A DNA stretch of 64,000 nt from Candidatus Cardinium hertigii (GCF_003176915.1 NZ_CP029619.1:1116001-1180000), one strand, 5' to 3'. Shown: positions 43,137 through 52,792, numbered from the stretch's first letter. Numbers and translations are program-made. The notes: generated by a model from the sequence alone, not told the origin.

Positions 43137-43739
43137 ATGAATATAAAATATTTTAATAAACGAGTGGTATTGCATTTTCTTTTGGCTTATTGTTTGGGGG
43201 TGCAGCCATTAAGCGCGATAGGGATTGCTACGGGGCCTACACTAGGATTAGCGGGTTACTATGCTACTTTTGATGCTGCCAATGCAAAATCCATTCTTGT
43301 GAAGAATCATGCGTTACAACTAGGGTGGTTTGCGCAATTAAATCTTGGACTCTTGTATGCAAAGGTTATTCCCTTATTTGTTTTTGATTGGCATACTATT
43401 TCCCAAAGGGCAAGTCAATTGAATCGTATTACGTTTCCTGTTGCGGTGGGTATTCCTTTATTCAACTTCTTGCGTCCCCATGTTGGTCTTATTTTCTGTT
43501 TGCCTTTATCCGATTCTACGAATGATCCAAACGAAAGTCTTATAAAAAAATACAAAGAAAAGATTAACAGTTGCTTTTTCGGTGTCGGTATAGAATGTGG
43601 AAAATGGCTTCTGGATTTTGATTTTGAGGTATTGTTTTCCTCTATAGCTAAAGAAAAGATAGGCAGCGGTTTAATAGATGGGAAGGCATCTTATAGACCT
43701 AAGCAATTTGCGTTAAAGGTAGGCTATAATTTGCTTTAG
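43137..43739 (+). CDS. Putative outer-membrane protein with signal peptide
   Basis: A 200-residue protein of unknown function. From ATG 43137 it starts MNIKYFNKRVVLHFLLAYCLG and has a cleavage-like LSAIG near residue 28. The mature part shows a glycine-rich opening (ATGPTLGLAGYYATF) and alternating strand-like segments ending KQFALKVGYNLL, an aromatic/Leu terminus suited to BAM-dependent barrel insertion. A TTG upstream at 43131 opens the longest frame. It resembles the 1094 and 35368 proteins in type, not in sequence. Confidence 0.6.
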   Translation: MNIKYFNKRVVLHFLLAYCLGVQPLSAIGIATGPTLGLAGYYATFDAANAKSILVKNHALQLGWFAQLNLGLLYAKVIPLFVFDWHTISQRASQLNRITFPVAVGIPLFNFLRPHVGLIFCLPLSDSTNDPNESLIKKYKEKINSCFFGVGIECGKWLLDFDFEVLFSSIAKEKIGSGLIDGKASYRPKQFALKVGYNLL

Positions 43740-43742
43740 CTG

Positions 43743-43790
43743 ACCCAAGTGGCCCAATGGGAGCGAAGCTTTTTCTCCATAACTTGGGGT
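43743..43790. terminator. Bidirectional terminator-like inverted repeat
   Basis: CCCAAGT (43744-43750) pairs with ACTTGGG (43782-43788), and inside them ATGGGAG and CTCCAT add a second stem. It starts 4 bp after the stop of the barrel gene, and a T-rich run (ATTTTTTTC) follows about 10 bp later. It lies between convergent genes. Confidence 0.5.
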
Positions 43791-43976
43791 TCTTGATAAT
43801 ATTTTTTTCTTTGTACGAACCTACAGATCGCCAGGATCAACGGAATCGTCAGACTATTTGCTATTGGTCGTTTACTTGGATATCGTCCTTACGAAGTCGG
43901 CTACATTTATAGTATAAATTATAAGACTTTTTGCCTTGCTTTGCTTTGTTCACGGATGATCCATTTACAGGCTACA

Positions 43977-45284
43977 TTAGCTTACTCTTTCGATGGATGC
44001 CCCTAAGGCATTGAGGCGTTGTTCGATGCGTTCATAGCCTCTGTCAATCTGACCGATATTTCCAATAACACTAGTTCCCTCTGCTGCTAAGGCTGCAATT
44101 AACAGCGTAATCCCTGCCCTGATATCGCTTGAGCTCATATGTATGCTACGCAGTTTATACTGATTCCCTAACCCTACAATATGTACCCTATGGGGATCAC
44201 ATAATACCAGACGTGCACCCATTTCAATTAAGTAATCTACAAAGAAAAGTCTACTTTCAAACATATGCTGATGGATAAGCAGATGGCCGTGGGCATGCAC
44301 AGCAATAATAATGGCAATGCTAATTAAATCAGTAGGCATTCCTGGCCAGATTGCATCCGATAAGGTAGTTAGGTTGCCATCCATTTCTTGTTGTATGTAG
44401 TAAGCTTCTTGAGCAGGAATATGCAATGTATTATCGGTTGTTTCCAGTTTAATACCTAGCTTCTGGAAGGACCGCCAAACAGGTGTAAAGCATTCAGTAG
44501 GTACTTCTGTAACCGTTAAGGCAGATTTAGTAGCAGCAGCTAAGCCAATAAAGCTGCCTATTTCTAGCATATCTGACATGATCGTATGGCTAGTGCCCTG
44601 TAGCTGGGTAGTACCCTCTATGGTTAATAGGTTAGAACCAATACCTGTAATCTCTACCCCCATTGCTACCAACATATGGCAAAGCTGTTGAATATGTGGC
44701 TCACAAGCAGCAGGATAAATAATAGTTTTTCCCTTAGCCCTGCTAGCGGCTATAAGAACATTAGCTGTACCCGTTACAGAAGATTCTGGCATCCATATAT
44801 AGCTACCCCGTAAGGAAGTATATTGAGCCAGCCATCTTTCTTCAGCAGCATGGTACGTAAAAGACACTCCTAGTTGCTGCAATCCTTCTAGATGAGCGTG
44901 CAAACCCCTCCGGCCAATCCGGTCTCCCCCAGGTTTGGGTAAGCTAAACTTTTTAAAACGTGTTAAGAGTGCCCCCAGCAATAGAAGAGACCCTCTGACT
45001 TTAATATATTCTTTTCGAAATGATTCTGTATACAATGCCTCCTTCTTAAGATCTGCCGAACAGAACTGATAATGCCCTTCACCTAAAGGCGTAATCTGTA
45101 CACCTAAAATCCGTAATAAATGCATAACGCTCTGCACATCTGCAATAGCTGGTACATTGTGTAGATGTATGGGTTTATCGGTTAGTAATGTTGCGCACAT
45201 TACTGGTAGCGCTTCGTTTTTAGAACCTTGTGGTTTGATGGTGCCAGCTAAGGAACATCCCCCTCGTATAATAAACTTATCCAT
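43977..45284 (-). CDS. murA: UDP-N-acetylglucosamine 1-carboxyvinyltransferase, Asp-type
   Basis: First committed step of peptidoglycan precursor synthesis. The 435 residues have GSKNEALPVMCATLL with catalytic Lys22, and the mobile loop PGGDRIGRRGLHAHLEG (about 118-134). At the position of the catalytic Cys of E. coli MurA (Cys115) there is Asp121. Asp is natural in several groups, including Chlamydia and Mycobacterium, and confers fosfomycin insensitivity. Length is normal. It lies next to the DUF4290 gene, as in many Bacteroidota, with a 14-bp gap. Confidence 0.93.
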   Translation of the reverse strand: MDKFIIRGGCSLAGTIKPQGSKNEALPVMCATLLTDKPIHLHNVPAIADVQSVMHLLRILGVQITPLGEGHYQFCSADLKKEALYTESFRKEYIKVRGSLLLLGALLTRFKKFSLPKPGGDRIGRRGLHAHLEGLQQLGVSFTYHAAEERWLAQYTSLRGSYIWMPESSVTGTANVLIAASRAKGKTIIYPAACEPHIQQLCHMLVAMGVEITGIGSNLLTIEGTTQLQGTSHTIMSDMLEIGSFIGLAAATKSALTVTEVPTECFTPVWRSFQKLGIKLETTDNTLHIPAQEAYYIQQEMDGNLTTLSDAIWPGMPTDLISIAIIIAVHAHGHLLIHQHMFESRLFFVDYLIEMGARLVLCDPHRVHIVGLGNQYKLRSIHMSSSDIRAGITLLIAALAAEGTSVIGNIGQIDRGYERIEQRLNALGASIERVS

Positions 45285-45298
45285 TCAAAATGTTGGTT

Positions 45299-45913
45299 TT
45301 ATTTAGCTTTATGCTTGTTTGTATGAGCAATAGTTTTCGTAGGATAGTTGGCTTTGTATTTTTTACTATTGATACCATCATCTGGCAATGTCCGTATTAC
45401 AGCTAAATCAAGCTCATGTGCGGTATGCATAGACAGCATACGTTGCATGTCCTCTATAATTGTTTCATTGCTAATGAATTCATTATTCCATATGCTGCTA
45501 AAGCGGCGCATGAGTTTCCCAATGATCAGCAGCATTTCTACTTGTGCTTTAGGCGATGGGAGGGTAACTATTTTTTTTAAGAGCATCGTTAGATAACGTC
45601 CATAGTGCTTGTATTTAATCGGTTCTGTAGCAGCATACACGGCCATGACAGAACGCTTAATGGGTTGAATTAGCTTAGGGGAGAATCCGTCAATATCTAA
45701 TTGGTAATCTGATAATTTAAAAATATCATCCCAATATTTTTGCGTAGAACCATTATTTGGGTTGATATTTCCCATTAGTTTTATAAGGATATTTACCTTT
45801 TGCGTACGTAGGTTCTTATTATCAATTTTCTTAATATCATCTATTAATTGTTGTATATGCCTGCCGTATTCTTGCAGTAATAAGGGTGGTCGAGTTGTAT
45901 TATAGTTGTACAT
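45299..45913 (-). CDS. DUF4290 family protein
   Basis: A Bacteroidota-specific conserved protein of unknown function, 204 residues, starting MYNYNTTRPPLLLQEYGRHI and with LIDDIKKIDNKNLRTQKVNIL and GNINPNNG following, segments typical of the family. Helical and soluble. Its location directly before murA on the same strand is the usual one in the phylum and suggests co-transcription and perhaps a link to cell-wall synthesis. A basic tail (KTIAHTNKHKAK) ends the protein. Confidence 0.82.
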   Translation of the reverse strand: MYNYNTTRPPLLLQEYGRHIQQLIDDIKKIDNKNLRTQKVNILIKLMGNINPNNGSTQKYWDDIFKLSDYQLDIDGFSPKLIQPIKRSVMAVYAATEPIKYKHYGRYLTMLLKKIVTLPSPKAQVEMLLIIGKLMRRFSSIWNNEFISNETIIEDMQRMLSMHTAHELDLAVIRTLPDDGINSKKYKANYPTKTIAHTNKHKAK

Positions 45914-45968
45914 ATGCGCTTAAATTACGATAAGAGATAATTGAGAATTTGATTTTTATAAAGATTGG

Positions 45969-48188
45969 TCAGATGAGTAATTCCAATTTCGCATAGTTAA
46001 GCAGGAGTGTTTTTTCACCGACATTATTAGAAAAACGGATTACTGCTTTTCGTTTACCTTCTGTTGCTAGCAATTGTATAATAAGGCCTTTTCCGAAATG
46101 CGTATGACGCACCATATGGCCTACGCGTAAGGTAGTTACATTATTGCAAGGCATAAACTGGGTGGCTGCTGCAGTACGCTGTGTGGCCGCTGTAGCTATT
46201 TTGTTAGAACTAGCGGTAGATTCTTCTAAGCTTATTTCTTTTAGAAATCGGCTGGGTCGCATTGCCATAAGTTTTCCAAATCGATATCTACTTAAGGCAT
46301 AAGATAAAGTTAATTGTAGTTGTGCACGCGTTACTGCCACATAGAAAAGGCGTCTTTCCTCCTCCAATTCTTCTTGATTCCCTAGCATCCTAGCAGAAGG
46401 GAAGAGGCCTTCCTCCATCCCTACCATATATATATATTTAAATTCCAATCCTTTAGCAGCATGAATGGTCATAAGTGTAACTTTATCTTTAGACGTGTCA
46501 TCTTCGTATTCTTGGGTCATTAAAGCAACGGTTTGTAAGAAAGAAGCCAAGCTATTATCCTCATTATTAGGATCATCTACAAATTGTTTAAGGCTGCTTA
46601 ATAATTCTTGGATGTGTTCATAACGTGCTAATCCCTCTACTGTTTGATCTTCATACAATTGCTTTAGCAGACCAGATTCTTTGGCTATATAGTTGGCTAT
46701 TGTGTAGGCATTTTCCTCTGCTGTAGTTAACTTTAGGGAAGCTGTCTTTATGAAGGCTACAAAACGCAAGATAGCTTCTGCCGTAGGCGCACGAAAAAAA
46801 TCTTCTGCCTTACCCAATAATTCCCATAGGGGTAATTTTTTTTCGTTGGTAAGTGTGCCTATCTTCTCGAGTGTACTCAGTCCGATGCCTCTTTTAGGTA
46901 GGTTGATGATTTTTTTAAAGGCTTCTGTATCATTATGGTTTACCACAAAGCGCAAATAAGCTAATAATTCCTTTATTTCCTTTCTTTGAAAGAAAGAAAA
47001 CCCGCCTACCATCCGATAGGGGATATTTTTTTTACGCAATGCTTCCTCAAAATTTCTGGATTGACTGTTGGTACGGTATAAGATAGCAAAGTCCTGATAA
47101 AGTGCTAGGTTATGGAGTTTTGTTTCGAGTATTGCCTGTACGATCCATTGACTTTCTTCTAGATCAGATCTTGTTTTTATTATCTTGATAGGTTCACCCA
47201 GCTTATTTGTTGTCCAGACTTTTTTCTTTAGTTGCGTTGTATTGTGGCTAATAATATGATTCGCTGCTGTTACAATATGTTGGGTAGAGCGATAGTTTTG
47301 CTCTAGTTTGGTTATATGGTGGTGAGGGTAATCACGTGTGAAGTTTAAAATATTTTGGATATCGGCACCTCTAAAAGCATAAATACTTTGTGCATCATCC
47401 CCTACTACACAAATATTATGGTGTTGTGCGGCTAATTTTTGGATAATTTGGTATTGAATCAAGTTGGTATCCTGAAATTCATCAATAAGTAAATAGCGAA
47501 ATTGCTGTTGGTATTTTGCGCATACAGTAGGATTCGTATAAAGCATGGTATGGGTTTGTGTAAGTAAATCATCAAAGTCCATAGCGCCAGCTCGCTGGCA
47601 ATAATGCGTGTATCTTGCAAAGATTTCACCAAATCTAGGCAGCTGCATACGGGCATCTTCTTCCCTATAATGGGGATTATCGTTGTATATAGCTGCTGTA
47701 ACCAGTCGATTTTTAGCGTGAGAAATACGGCTTAATAGGAGAGTAGGTTTATATATTTGATCTGATAAATCAAGTTCTTTTATAATTTGTTTAAGCAGAG
47801 ATTTACTGTCATCAGCATCATATACGCTAAAATAGGTAGGATAGCCTAAACTATTAGCTTCTAGACGTAATAACCGTATAAAGATACTATGAAAGGTGCC
47901 CAGCCATACTGCTTGAACATTTTTACCTATCATACGTTCTATCCGATGACGCATTTCAGCTGCTGCTTTGTTGGTAAAGGTTAACGCAAGAATTTGGCTT
48001 GCAGTTGCTCTTTTTTCTTTTAAGAGATAGGCTATCTTAGTGGTTAGTACTTTGGTCTTGCCAGAACCAGCTCCGGCTACAACTAGGGAAGGCCCTTCGG
48101 TATGTATTACCGCAGCTCTTTGCTGTTCATTGAGCTCATTAAGATAACTGGTATCTATAGCAGCTGTCTGCTCTATTAGGTTAGCCAT
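45969..48188 (-). CDS. UvrD/PcrA-type superfamily I DNA helicase
   Basis: An ATP-dependent 3'-5' helicase for repair and removal of RecA or stalled complexes. The 739 residues show the Q-motif region LNEQQRAAV, Walker A GAGSGKT (39-45), LIDEFQDTN (motif II), QNYRST (motif IV region), VTLMTIHAAKGLEF (motif V) and a late FYVAVTRAQ (motif VI). Domain order is complete. The C-terminus contains a VRHTHFGKG segment typical of PcrA. No damage is seen. Upstream DNA holds the large minisatellite. Confidence 0.93.
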   Translation of the reverse strand: MANLIEQTAAIDTSYLNELNEQQRAAVIHTEGPSLVVAGAGSGKTKVLTTKIAYLLKEKRATASQILALTFTNKAAAEMRHRIERMIGKNVQAVWLGTFHSIFIRLLRLEANSLGYPTYFSVYDADDSKSLLKQIIKELDLSDQIYKPTLLLSRISHAKNRLVTAAIYNDNPHYREEDARMQLPRFGEIFARYTHYCQRAGAMDFDDLLTQTHTMLYTNPTVCAKYQQQFRYLLIDEFQDTNLIQYQIIQKLAAQHHNICVVGDDAQSIYAFRGADIQNILNFTRDYPHHHITKLEQNYRSTQHIVTAANHIISHNTTQLKKKVWTTNKLGEPIKIIKTRSDLEESQWIVQAILETKLHNLALYQDFAILYRTNSQSRNFEEALRKKNIPYRMVGGFSFFQRKEIKELLAYLRFVVNHNDTEAFKKIINLPKRGIGLSTLEKIGTLTNEKKLPLWELLGKAEDFFRAPTAEAILRFVAFIKTASLKLTTAEENAYTIANYIAKESGLLKQLYEDQTVEGLARYEHIQELLSSLKQFVDDPNNEDNSLASFLQTVALMTQEYEDDTSKDKVTLMTIHAAKGLEFKYIYMVGMEEGLFPSARMLGNQEELEEERRLFYVAVTRAQLQLTLSYALSRYRFGKLMAMRPSRFLKEISLEESTASSNKIATAATQRTAAATQFMPCNNVTTLRVGHMVRHTHFGKGLIIQLLATEGKRKAVIRFSNNVGEKTLLLNYAKLELLI

Positions 48189-48417
48189 TAATATATTCTT
48201 TTATTAAGTGCACTAAAAGTAAGCCATCAAGATTTATAGCTGGCATCTATCAGAGACCATTGCATAGCATAAGCCTGATATAGTAAGTTGTACTTCTTCC
48301 TAGAAAGGAATAGGTGGGAGGGAAATACGCAAATTAACATGGACAACTATGTTTAGACAAAAAAAGAAATGCCCTTAATTAAATTTTACTTTGTAATAGC
48401 CTTGTTATATGGTAGAG
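48189..48417. other. Upstream flank of the helicase gene, no feature seen
   Basis: AT-rich DNA before the minisatellite. It presumably contains the helicase promoter. No ORF with a signal and no hairpin are seen. Confidence 0.3.
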
Positions 48418-49015
48418 CTTTCTGACCCTCTTCCCATGGTTGTAGCTTCTCATCCCTTCCCATGGGGTTGTAGCTTCTTACTCCTCTTCCCTTCCCACGG
48501 TTGTAGCTTCTTACCCCTCTTCCCTTCCCACGGTTGTAGCTTCTTACCCCTCTTCCCATGGTTGTAACCTCTTATCCCTCTTCCCATGGTTGTAATCTCT
48601 TACCCCTCTTCCCATGGTTGTAGCTTCTTACCCCTCTTCCCATGGTTGTAGTTTCTCACTCCTTTCCCATGGTTGTAGCTTCTTACCCCTCTTCCCATGG
48701 TTGTAGTTTCTTACCCCTCTTCCCATGGTTGTAGTTTCTTACCCCTCTTCCCATGGTTGTAGTTTCTTACCCCTCTTCCCATGGTTGTAACCTCTTTACC
48801 CCTCTTCCCATGGTTGTAGTTTCTTACCCCTCTTCCCATGGTTGTAGTTTCTTACCCCTCTTCCCATGGTTGTAACCTCTTTACCCCTCTTCCCATGGTT
48901 GTAGTTTCTTACCCCTCTTCCCATGGTTGTAGTTTCTTACCCCTCTTCCCATGGTTGTAACCTTTTTATCCCTCTTCCCATGGTTGTAACCTCTTTATCC
49001 CTCTTCCCATGGTGT
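48418..49015. repeat. Large minisatellite, about 28-bp unit, about 21 copies
   Basis: A consensus unit of TTCTTACCCCTCTTCCCATG followed by GTTGTAG; by reading I count 21 copies of the CCATGGTTGTA core (two degenerate at the left, one at the right). Units 11-19 show a higher-order pattern of two GTAG-type units followed by one GTAA-type unit, three times, so the array grew by block duplication. Confidence 0.95.
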
Positions 49016-49285
49016 GACTTTATTATGCTCCCCTTGCTTTGAATATAGGTAAAAAATATACAATAAAGGAATGGCGTACGTTGTAAGAAGGAATCAAGGT
49101 CTTTCCTATTTTATTGCTGTGCGTCTACTCAAAAACTACAGTAATATAGTATAACCTATATTACTTTCTATACAGTTAGGTCTTGTTATATCATTAATAG
49201 TCTTATATTTATTTTATAAATATAGCTTTAATTTTTTATTTAATTAGAAGAAAGGTCTTGTGGTAGGGAATCCGTAACGTTCCTA
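49016..49285. other. Non-coding stretch between minisatellite and lipase relic
   Basis: AT-rich, with no frame, signal or strong hairpin that I can support. Similarity to the downstream lipase gene begins at about 49286. Confidence 0.3.
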
Positions 49286-49490
49286 TGAAAAGGATAAAGC
49301 CATACAAGCTGTTAAGCTGCTGCATGGGTTAAGTAGAAATTTTATTGATTATCTTATCATTAATACAATGTTACGATAAAACTTTTCCCCATGCCATTGT
49401 ACTGGTATGGAGAAGTGTAAGTAAATATTTTCGAGTTGAACAGGGTGCGCTCACTACTAACTAACTGATAGAGCGACACCTTACCTACCT
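49286..49490 (+). pseudogene. Relic of a lipase gene (copy of the downstream gene)
   Basis: Aligns closely with 49775-49975 of the intact lipase gene. LLHGLSRNFIDYL mirrors LLHGLDRNSFDF, and FPHAIVLVWRSVSKY mirrors FPHAVILALTSVNKY, but with frameshifts and stops between. The 3' part, including the serine motif, is missing. It is a decayed N-terminal copy of the adjacent gene. A frame on the opposite strand here (49360-49569) is a shadow. Confidence 0.75.
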
Positions 49491-49589
49491 TAGGATACAA
49501 TGAAGTTTGGTTTAAAAGTTTTTTACTATCTATTTTCTGCACATCTGCTAAAAAATTGCAGTAATACAATAAAATGAATACATACCTAT

Positions 49590-50837
49590 ATGCAGCGTAA
49601 TAACCTATTAGCCCGTATATTATCCTATAAATTTAGTTTAATTTGTTATTTTACCTTAGGTACGAGTCATTGCAATCCCAATTCTAATAAAAAGGATATA
49701 AGAAAGGTTCATCCCTCTTCAGTAAAGAGGAAGGAAGGTTTTGCAGCAGGTGTGTCGCAGTGTTCCCATGAGCAAGATAAAGCGGTACAAGTTATTGTAC
49801 TGTTGCATGGACTAGATAGAAATTCGTTTGATTTTAATGTTATGAAGGCAGTTTTACAGCAAAACTTTCCCCATGCAGTTATATTGGCCTTGACAAGTGT
49901 GAATAAGTATACACCTGCTAAAGGGAAGTCTCCTACTACAAAACTGCCGATAGTGGAGCAAGCTGAGTTAGCTTATGAAGAAATTAAATCTGATTTTAAA
50001 AGTAGGGGAAAAGATTTTTCTACTATTCCTAAGCGCCTTGTATTGGTAGGACACAGCCAAGGTGGGTTGCGTGCCTTTGCCCTTATTAGGGCATTTGGGG
50101 AGCGGTTAAGCAAGGAGACAGCTATAACCATAGAGCGCCTCATAACCATAGGAACCCCATGGAAGGGAGCACCTGTAGCTGATCATCTTAAGGACCCAGA
50201 TAAGGTCACAGCGCTATTAAAGCGGTTTAAAGATGATTTGGAGCAGATAGAACCAAGTTATAGTGGGAAGTTGCTTAGACATATTTTTAAAAAAGATATT
50301 TTCTGTTATAAAATTCCTAGCTGTGCTATAGCCTATTTATTTAGAAAATTTAGCGATATTGCGGAGGGTGATGAATGGCCCATTAAAGCATTAGGGGTAG
50401 GGGGGGCTGCAGATCTAAGGCCAGGAAGTAGTTTTATTAATGGTGTGGCTTCAGCTCTTAAGGATATAGTGGTTCCTGTTACTGCTATTGCAGGTGTTGC
50501 AAGGGGGTTTGATGAAGTTTTCCTCTTATCGTCTACTAATGCGGCTAGGTGGAAGGAACTTGATCAGGTTTATGCCAAAATAATTGGAGGGGATATGCAT
50601 TGTGAACACGATATGTTGTTACCTGTTAGTACCCAACATGCAGAAGGATTGAAAAAAAAAGACTTTGAATGTCTTAAAATATATGGAACCTGTCATGGCA
50701 ATAAGGTAGGGATACCTGTAAAGAAAGGAGTTTCTGAGCTCAGCAATGCGCAAGTGATACAAGCTGTAGTAGATACCATCACAAAGACCTTTTACCATGA
50801 GCAAAATGCGTTAAACGCTACCTGTACAGGAAGATAG
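49590..50837 (+). CDS. Secreted alpha/beta-hydrolase lipase, PGAP1/lipase class type
   Basis: Likely hydrolyses lipids or acyl esters outside the cytoplasm. The 415 residues begin with a hydrophobic export-type segment (about 8-28, with a Cys at 28 that might be lipidated). The hydrolase fold follows with the oxyanion-site VLLHGLDRNSF (71-80), nucleophile elbow LVGHSQGG (152-159, Ser156), RLITIGTPWKGAP and a late HCEHDMLLPVSTQHAEG that may supply the catalytic acid and His. A broken paralogous copy sits just upstream. Host-membrane lipid is a plausible target in an intracellular symbiont, but that is inference. Confidence 0.82.
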   Translation: MQRNNLLARILSYKFSLICYFTLGTSHCNPNSNKKDIRKVHPSSVKRKEGFAAGVSQCSHEQDKAVQVIVLLHGLDRNSFDFNVMKAVLQQNFPHAVILALTSVNKYTPAKGKSPTTKLPIVEQAELAYEEIKSDFKSRGKDFSTIPKRLVLVGHSQGGLRAFALIRAFGERLSKETAITIERLITIGTPWKGAPVADHLKDPDKVTALLKRFKDDLEQIEPSYSGKLLRHIFKKDIFCYKIPSCAIAYLFRKFSDIAEGDEWPIKALGVGGAADLRPGSSFINGVASALKDIVVPVTAIAGVARGFDEVFLLSSTNAARWKELDQVYAKIIGGDMHCEHDMLLPVSTQHAEGLKKKDFECLKIYGTCHGNKVGIPVKKGVSELSNAQVIQAVVDTITKTFYHEQNALNATCTGR

Positions 50838-50910
50838 GCATTTGGGGTGGTGGTGTAGGTGTAGCGTTAAGCATAGAAATATAGATTGAGCGCTTTTTAG
50901 AGAAATCATC

Positions 50911-52356
50911 TTGATACCTATACAAACTAATGACCTATTGGGACAGTTAGATGCGTTAGACCATCTATCTATTTTGCGTAGAATAGGCGAAATAGCGGAC
51001 AGCATTCAGTTAGAAGCCTATGTAGTAGGCGGGTTTGTTCGTGATGTATTCTTACAGCGTACTGGGCAGGATATTGATATCGTTTGCGTTGGGGATGGTA
51101 TGCTATTGGCGCAAGCAGTAGCGCAACATTTAGACAATGTACCTGTTACCCTATTCAAGCGTTTTGGTACAGCTATGTTAACGTGGCAGGGTTTATCTAT
51201 TGAGTTTGTAGGGGCAAGGAAGGAATCCTATACAGCTGATTCCCGTAATCCAGCCGTAGCAGCAGGCACGCTCTTAGAAGATCAAACACGTCGGGATTTT
51301 ACTATTAACACTATGGCGGTCTGTTTAAATCAGGCGCGTTATGGGTTATTGTTAGATCCTTTTCAGGGTTATCAGGATTTAGTAGATGGGTTGATTCGAA
51401 CACCGTGTGATCCATATATTACCTTTTCGGATGATCCCTTACGTATTATACGTGCGATCCGATTTGCTACGCAGCTTAATTTTAGGATAGGGGAAGAGAC
51501 ATGGAATGCACTGGTTTCTGCGCGCAATCGATTGGCTATTGTTGCTCAAGAACGTATTGCGGAAGAGTTGCATAAAATTGTAGCTGCGCATAAACCTTCT
51601 TATGGTTTCAAATTATTATTTGAAGCAAAAGTATTGTCTAGGATACTACCAGAGTTAGAAAAGTTATCAGATAAAGAAGAAATAGAAGGGTATTCTCATA
51701 AAGATAATTTTATCCATACGTTAGAAGTGTTAGATAATGTAGCCCATCATTCCTCTAAGTTATGGCTTCGTTGGGCAGCTCTGTTTCATGATATTGCCAA
51801 GCCTTTAACCAAAAAATTTGATCCTATAACAGGTTTTTCGTTTCATGGTCATGAAAATTTAGGTGCTAAAATGTTACCTTATCTATTTAGAAGGATGCGT
51901 TTTCCTACTAATAAAGAAATACTCGGTTATGTACAAAAATTGGTTCGGTTGCATTTACGTCCAATAGCTTTAGCCCAAGAGGTAACGGATACAGCTATAA
52001 GGCGGCTTTTATATGAAGTAGGCGAAGATTTAGCGGACTTATTTTTGTTATGTAGGGCTGATATTACTTCCAAGAATAAATCAAAGGTACAGCAATATTT
52101 AGCGAATTTCGATAGAGTAGAAGCAAGGGTAGCAGAAGTGGAGCAACGGGATCAAATGAGAAACTTCCAGCCAATTATTACGGGTGAAGTAATTATGCAG
52201 GCCTTTGGGCTAAGACCCTCTCCACAAGTAGGTTTTATTAAGGAGGCCGTTAAGGAAGCTATACTAGAGGGTAAGATTAAGAACAGCTATGAGGAAGCCT
52301 TTCGTTATATGTTGATGATTGGGGAACAATATGGATTACAACTGCCGAAGCATTGA
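50911..52356 (+). CDS. cca: tRNA nucleotidyltransferase / poly(A) polymerase family, HD domain
   Basis: Adds or repairs the CCA end of tRNAs. The 481 residues, starting from TTG at 50911, have the class II nucleotidyltransferase core VVGGFVRDVFLQRTGQDIDIV (38-58; DxD at 54-56), RRDFTINTMAV and RAIRFATQL, then an HD phosphohydrolase domain with WAALFHDIAKP. There is no upstream ATG in frame that fits, so TTG is accepted; the core starts at about residue 20. Bacteroidota have one such protein with HD domain, so CCA-adding is the likely role. Confidence 0.9.
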   Translation: MIPIQTNDLLGQLDALDHLSILRRIGEIADSIQLEAYVVGGFVRDVFLQRTGQDIDIVCVGDGMLLAQAVAQHLDNVPVTLFKRFGTAMLTWQGLSIEFVGARKESYTADSRNPAVAAGTLLEDQTRRDFTINTMAVCLNQARYGLLLDPFQGYQDLVDGLIRTPCDPYITFSDDPLRIIRAIRFATQLNFRIGEETWNALVSARNRLAIVAQERIAEELHKIVAAHKPSYGFKLLFEAKVLSRILPELEKLSDKEEIEGYSHKDNFIHTLEVLDNVAHHSSKLWLRWAALFHDIAKPLTKKFDPITGFSFHGHENLGAKMLPYLFRRMRFPTNKEILGYVQKLVRLHLRPIALAQEVTDTAIRRLLYEVGEDLADLFLLCRADITSKNKSKVQQYLANFDRVEARVAEVEQRDQMRNFQPIITGEVIMQAFGLRPSPQVGFIKEAVKEAILEGKIKNSYEEAFRYMLMIGEQYGLQLPKH

Positions 52357-52380
52357 TTCCTAGGTTCAATTTGTAAAGGG

Positions 52381-52413
52381 CCCCAGCGCATGGGTTTTAC
52401 CTATCCGCTGGGG
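52381..52413. terminator. Bidirectional terminator between convergent genes
   Basis: A perfect 8-bp GC-rich stem, CCCCAGCG (52381-52388) with CGCTGGGG (52406-52413), has a 17-nt loop containing GGT/ACC. It lies 24 bp after cca and 10 bp before the end of the minus-strand lipoprotein gene. Confidence 0.65.
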
Positions 52414-52423
52414 TGAAATACTA

Positions 52424-52792
52424 CTATTTATTAGCTTTTTTATTCATAAAGGGTAAACGAGATAAAATACCCCCTCTTTTTGTAGGATCGGATCCTGTCT
52501 TTGGATTATCTTTTTCCGCTGAAGTAGCTTCTGCTTCTGCTTCTGTTGTATCATTTATGCTTGTGCTTATAGCGGTAGCATTGGGCAGCTTGTTATCTTT
52601 TTGTGCTGGAGTAGCTTCTGGCGTTTTTTCTTCTCCCTTTGCACTTATAGCGGTCGCTTGATTTGGATTGGGCGTTGGGAGGTATCTTTCATGTTCGCTT
52701 CTCCCTAATTTACTACCATTACAGGATTTTGCTGATAATAGGCATAGTGTTGTTAACAAAATTAGTTTTTCTTTTTGTGTACGTGTTGACAT
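52424..52792 (-). CDS. Small low-complexity lipoprotein
   Basis: A 122-residue protein of unknown function. It begins with a signal (LILLTTLCLLSAKSCNGS) with Cys at 24 as likely lipidation site. The mature part is low-complexity: Thr/Ala/Glu-rich with an imperfect internal repeat of about 28 residues (ATAISAKGEEKTPEATPAQK against ATAISTSINDTTEAEAEATS) and a basic end (RLPFMNKKANK). Convergent with cca through a shared terminator. Possibly a surface-exposed spacer-type lipoprotein. Confidence 0.6.
   Translation of the reverse strand: MSTRTQKEKLILLTTLCLLSAKSCNGSKLGRSEHERYLPTPNPNQATAISAKGEEKTPEATPAQKDNKLPNATAISTSINDTTEAEAEATSAEKDNPKTGSDPTKRGGILSRLPFMNKKANK

Noticed and set aside
48418-49015. 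CRISPR array
   Set aside because: Units are directly abutting with no unique spacers and no cas genes are nearby. It is a minisatellite.
49360-49569. 69-residue minus-strand frame
   Set aside because: It is antisense to a clear relic of the lipase gene on the plus strand.
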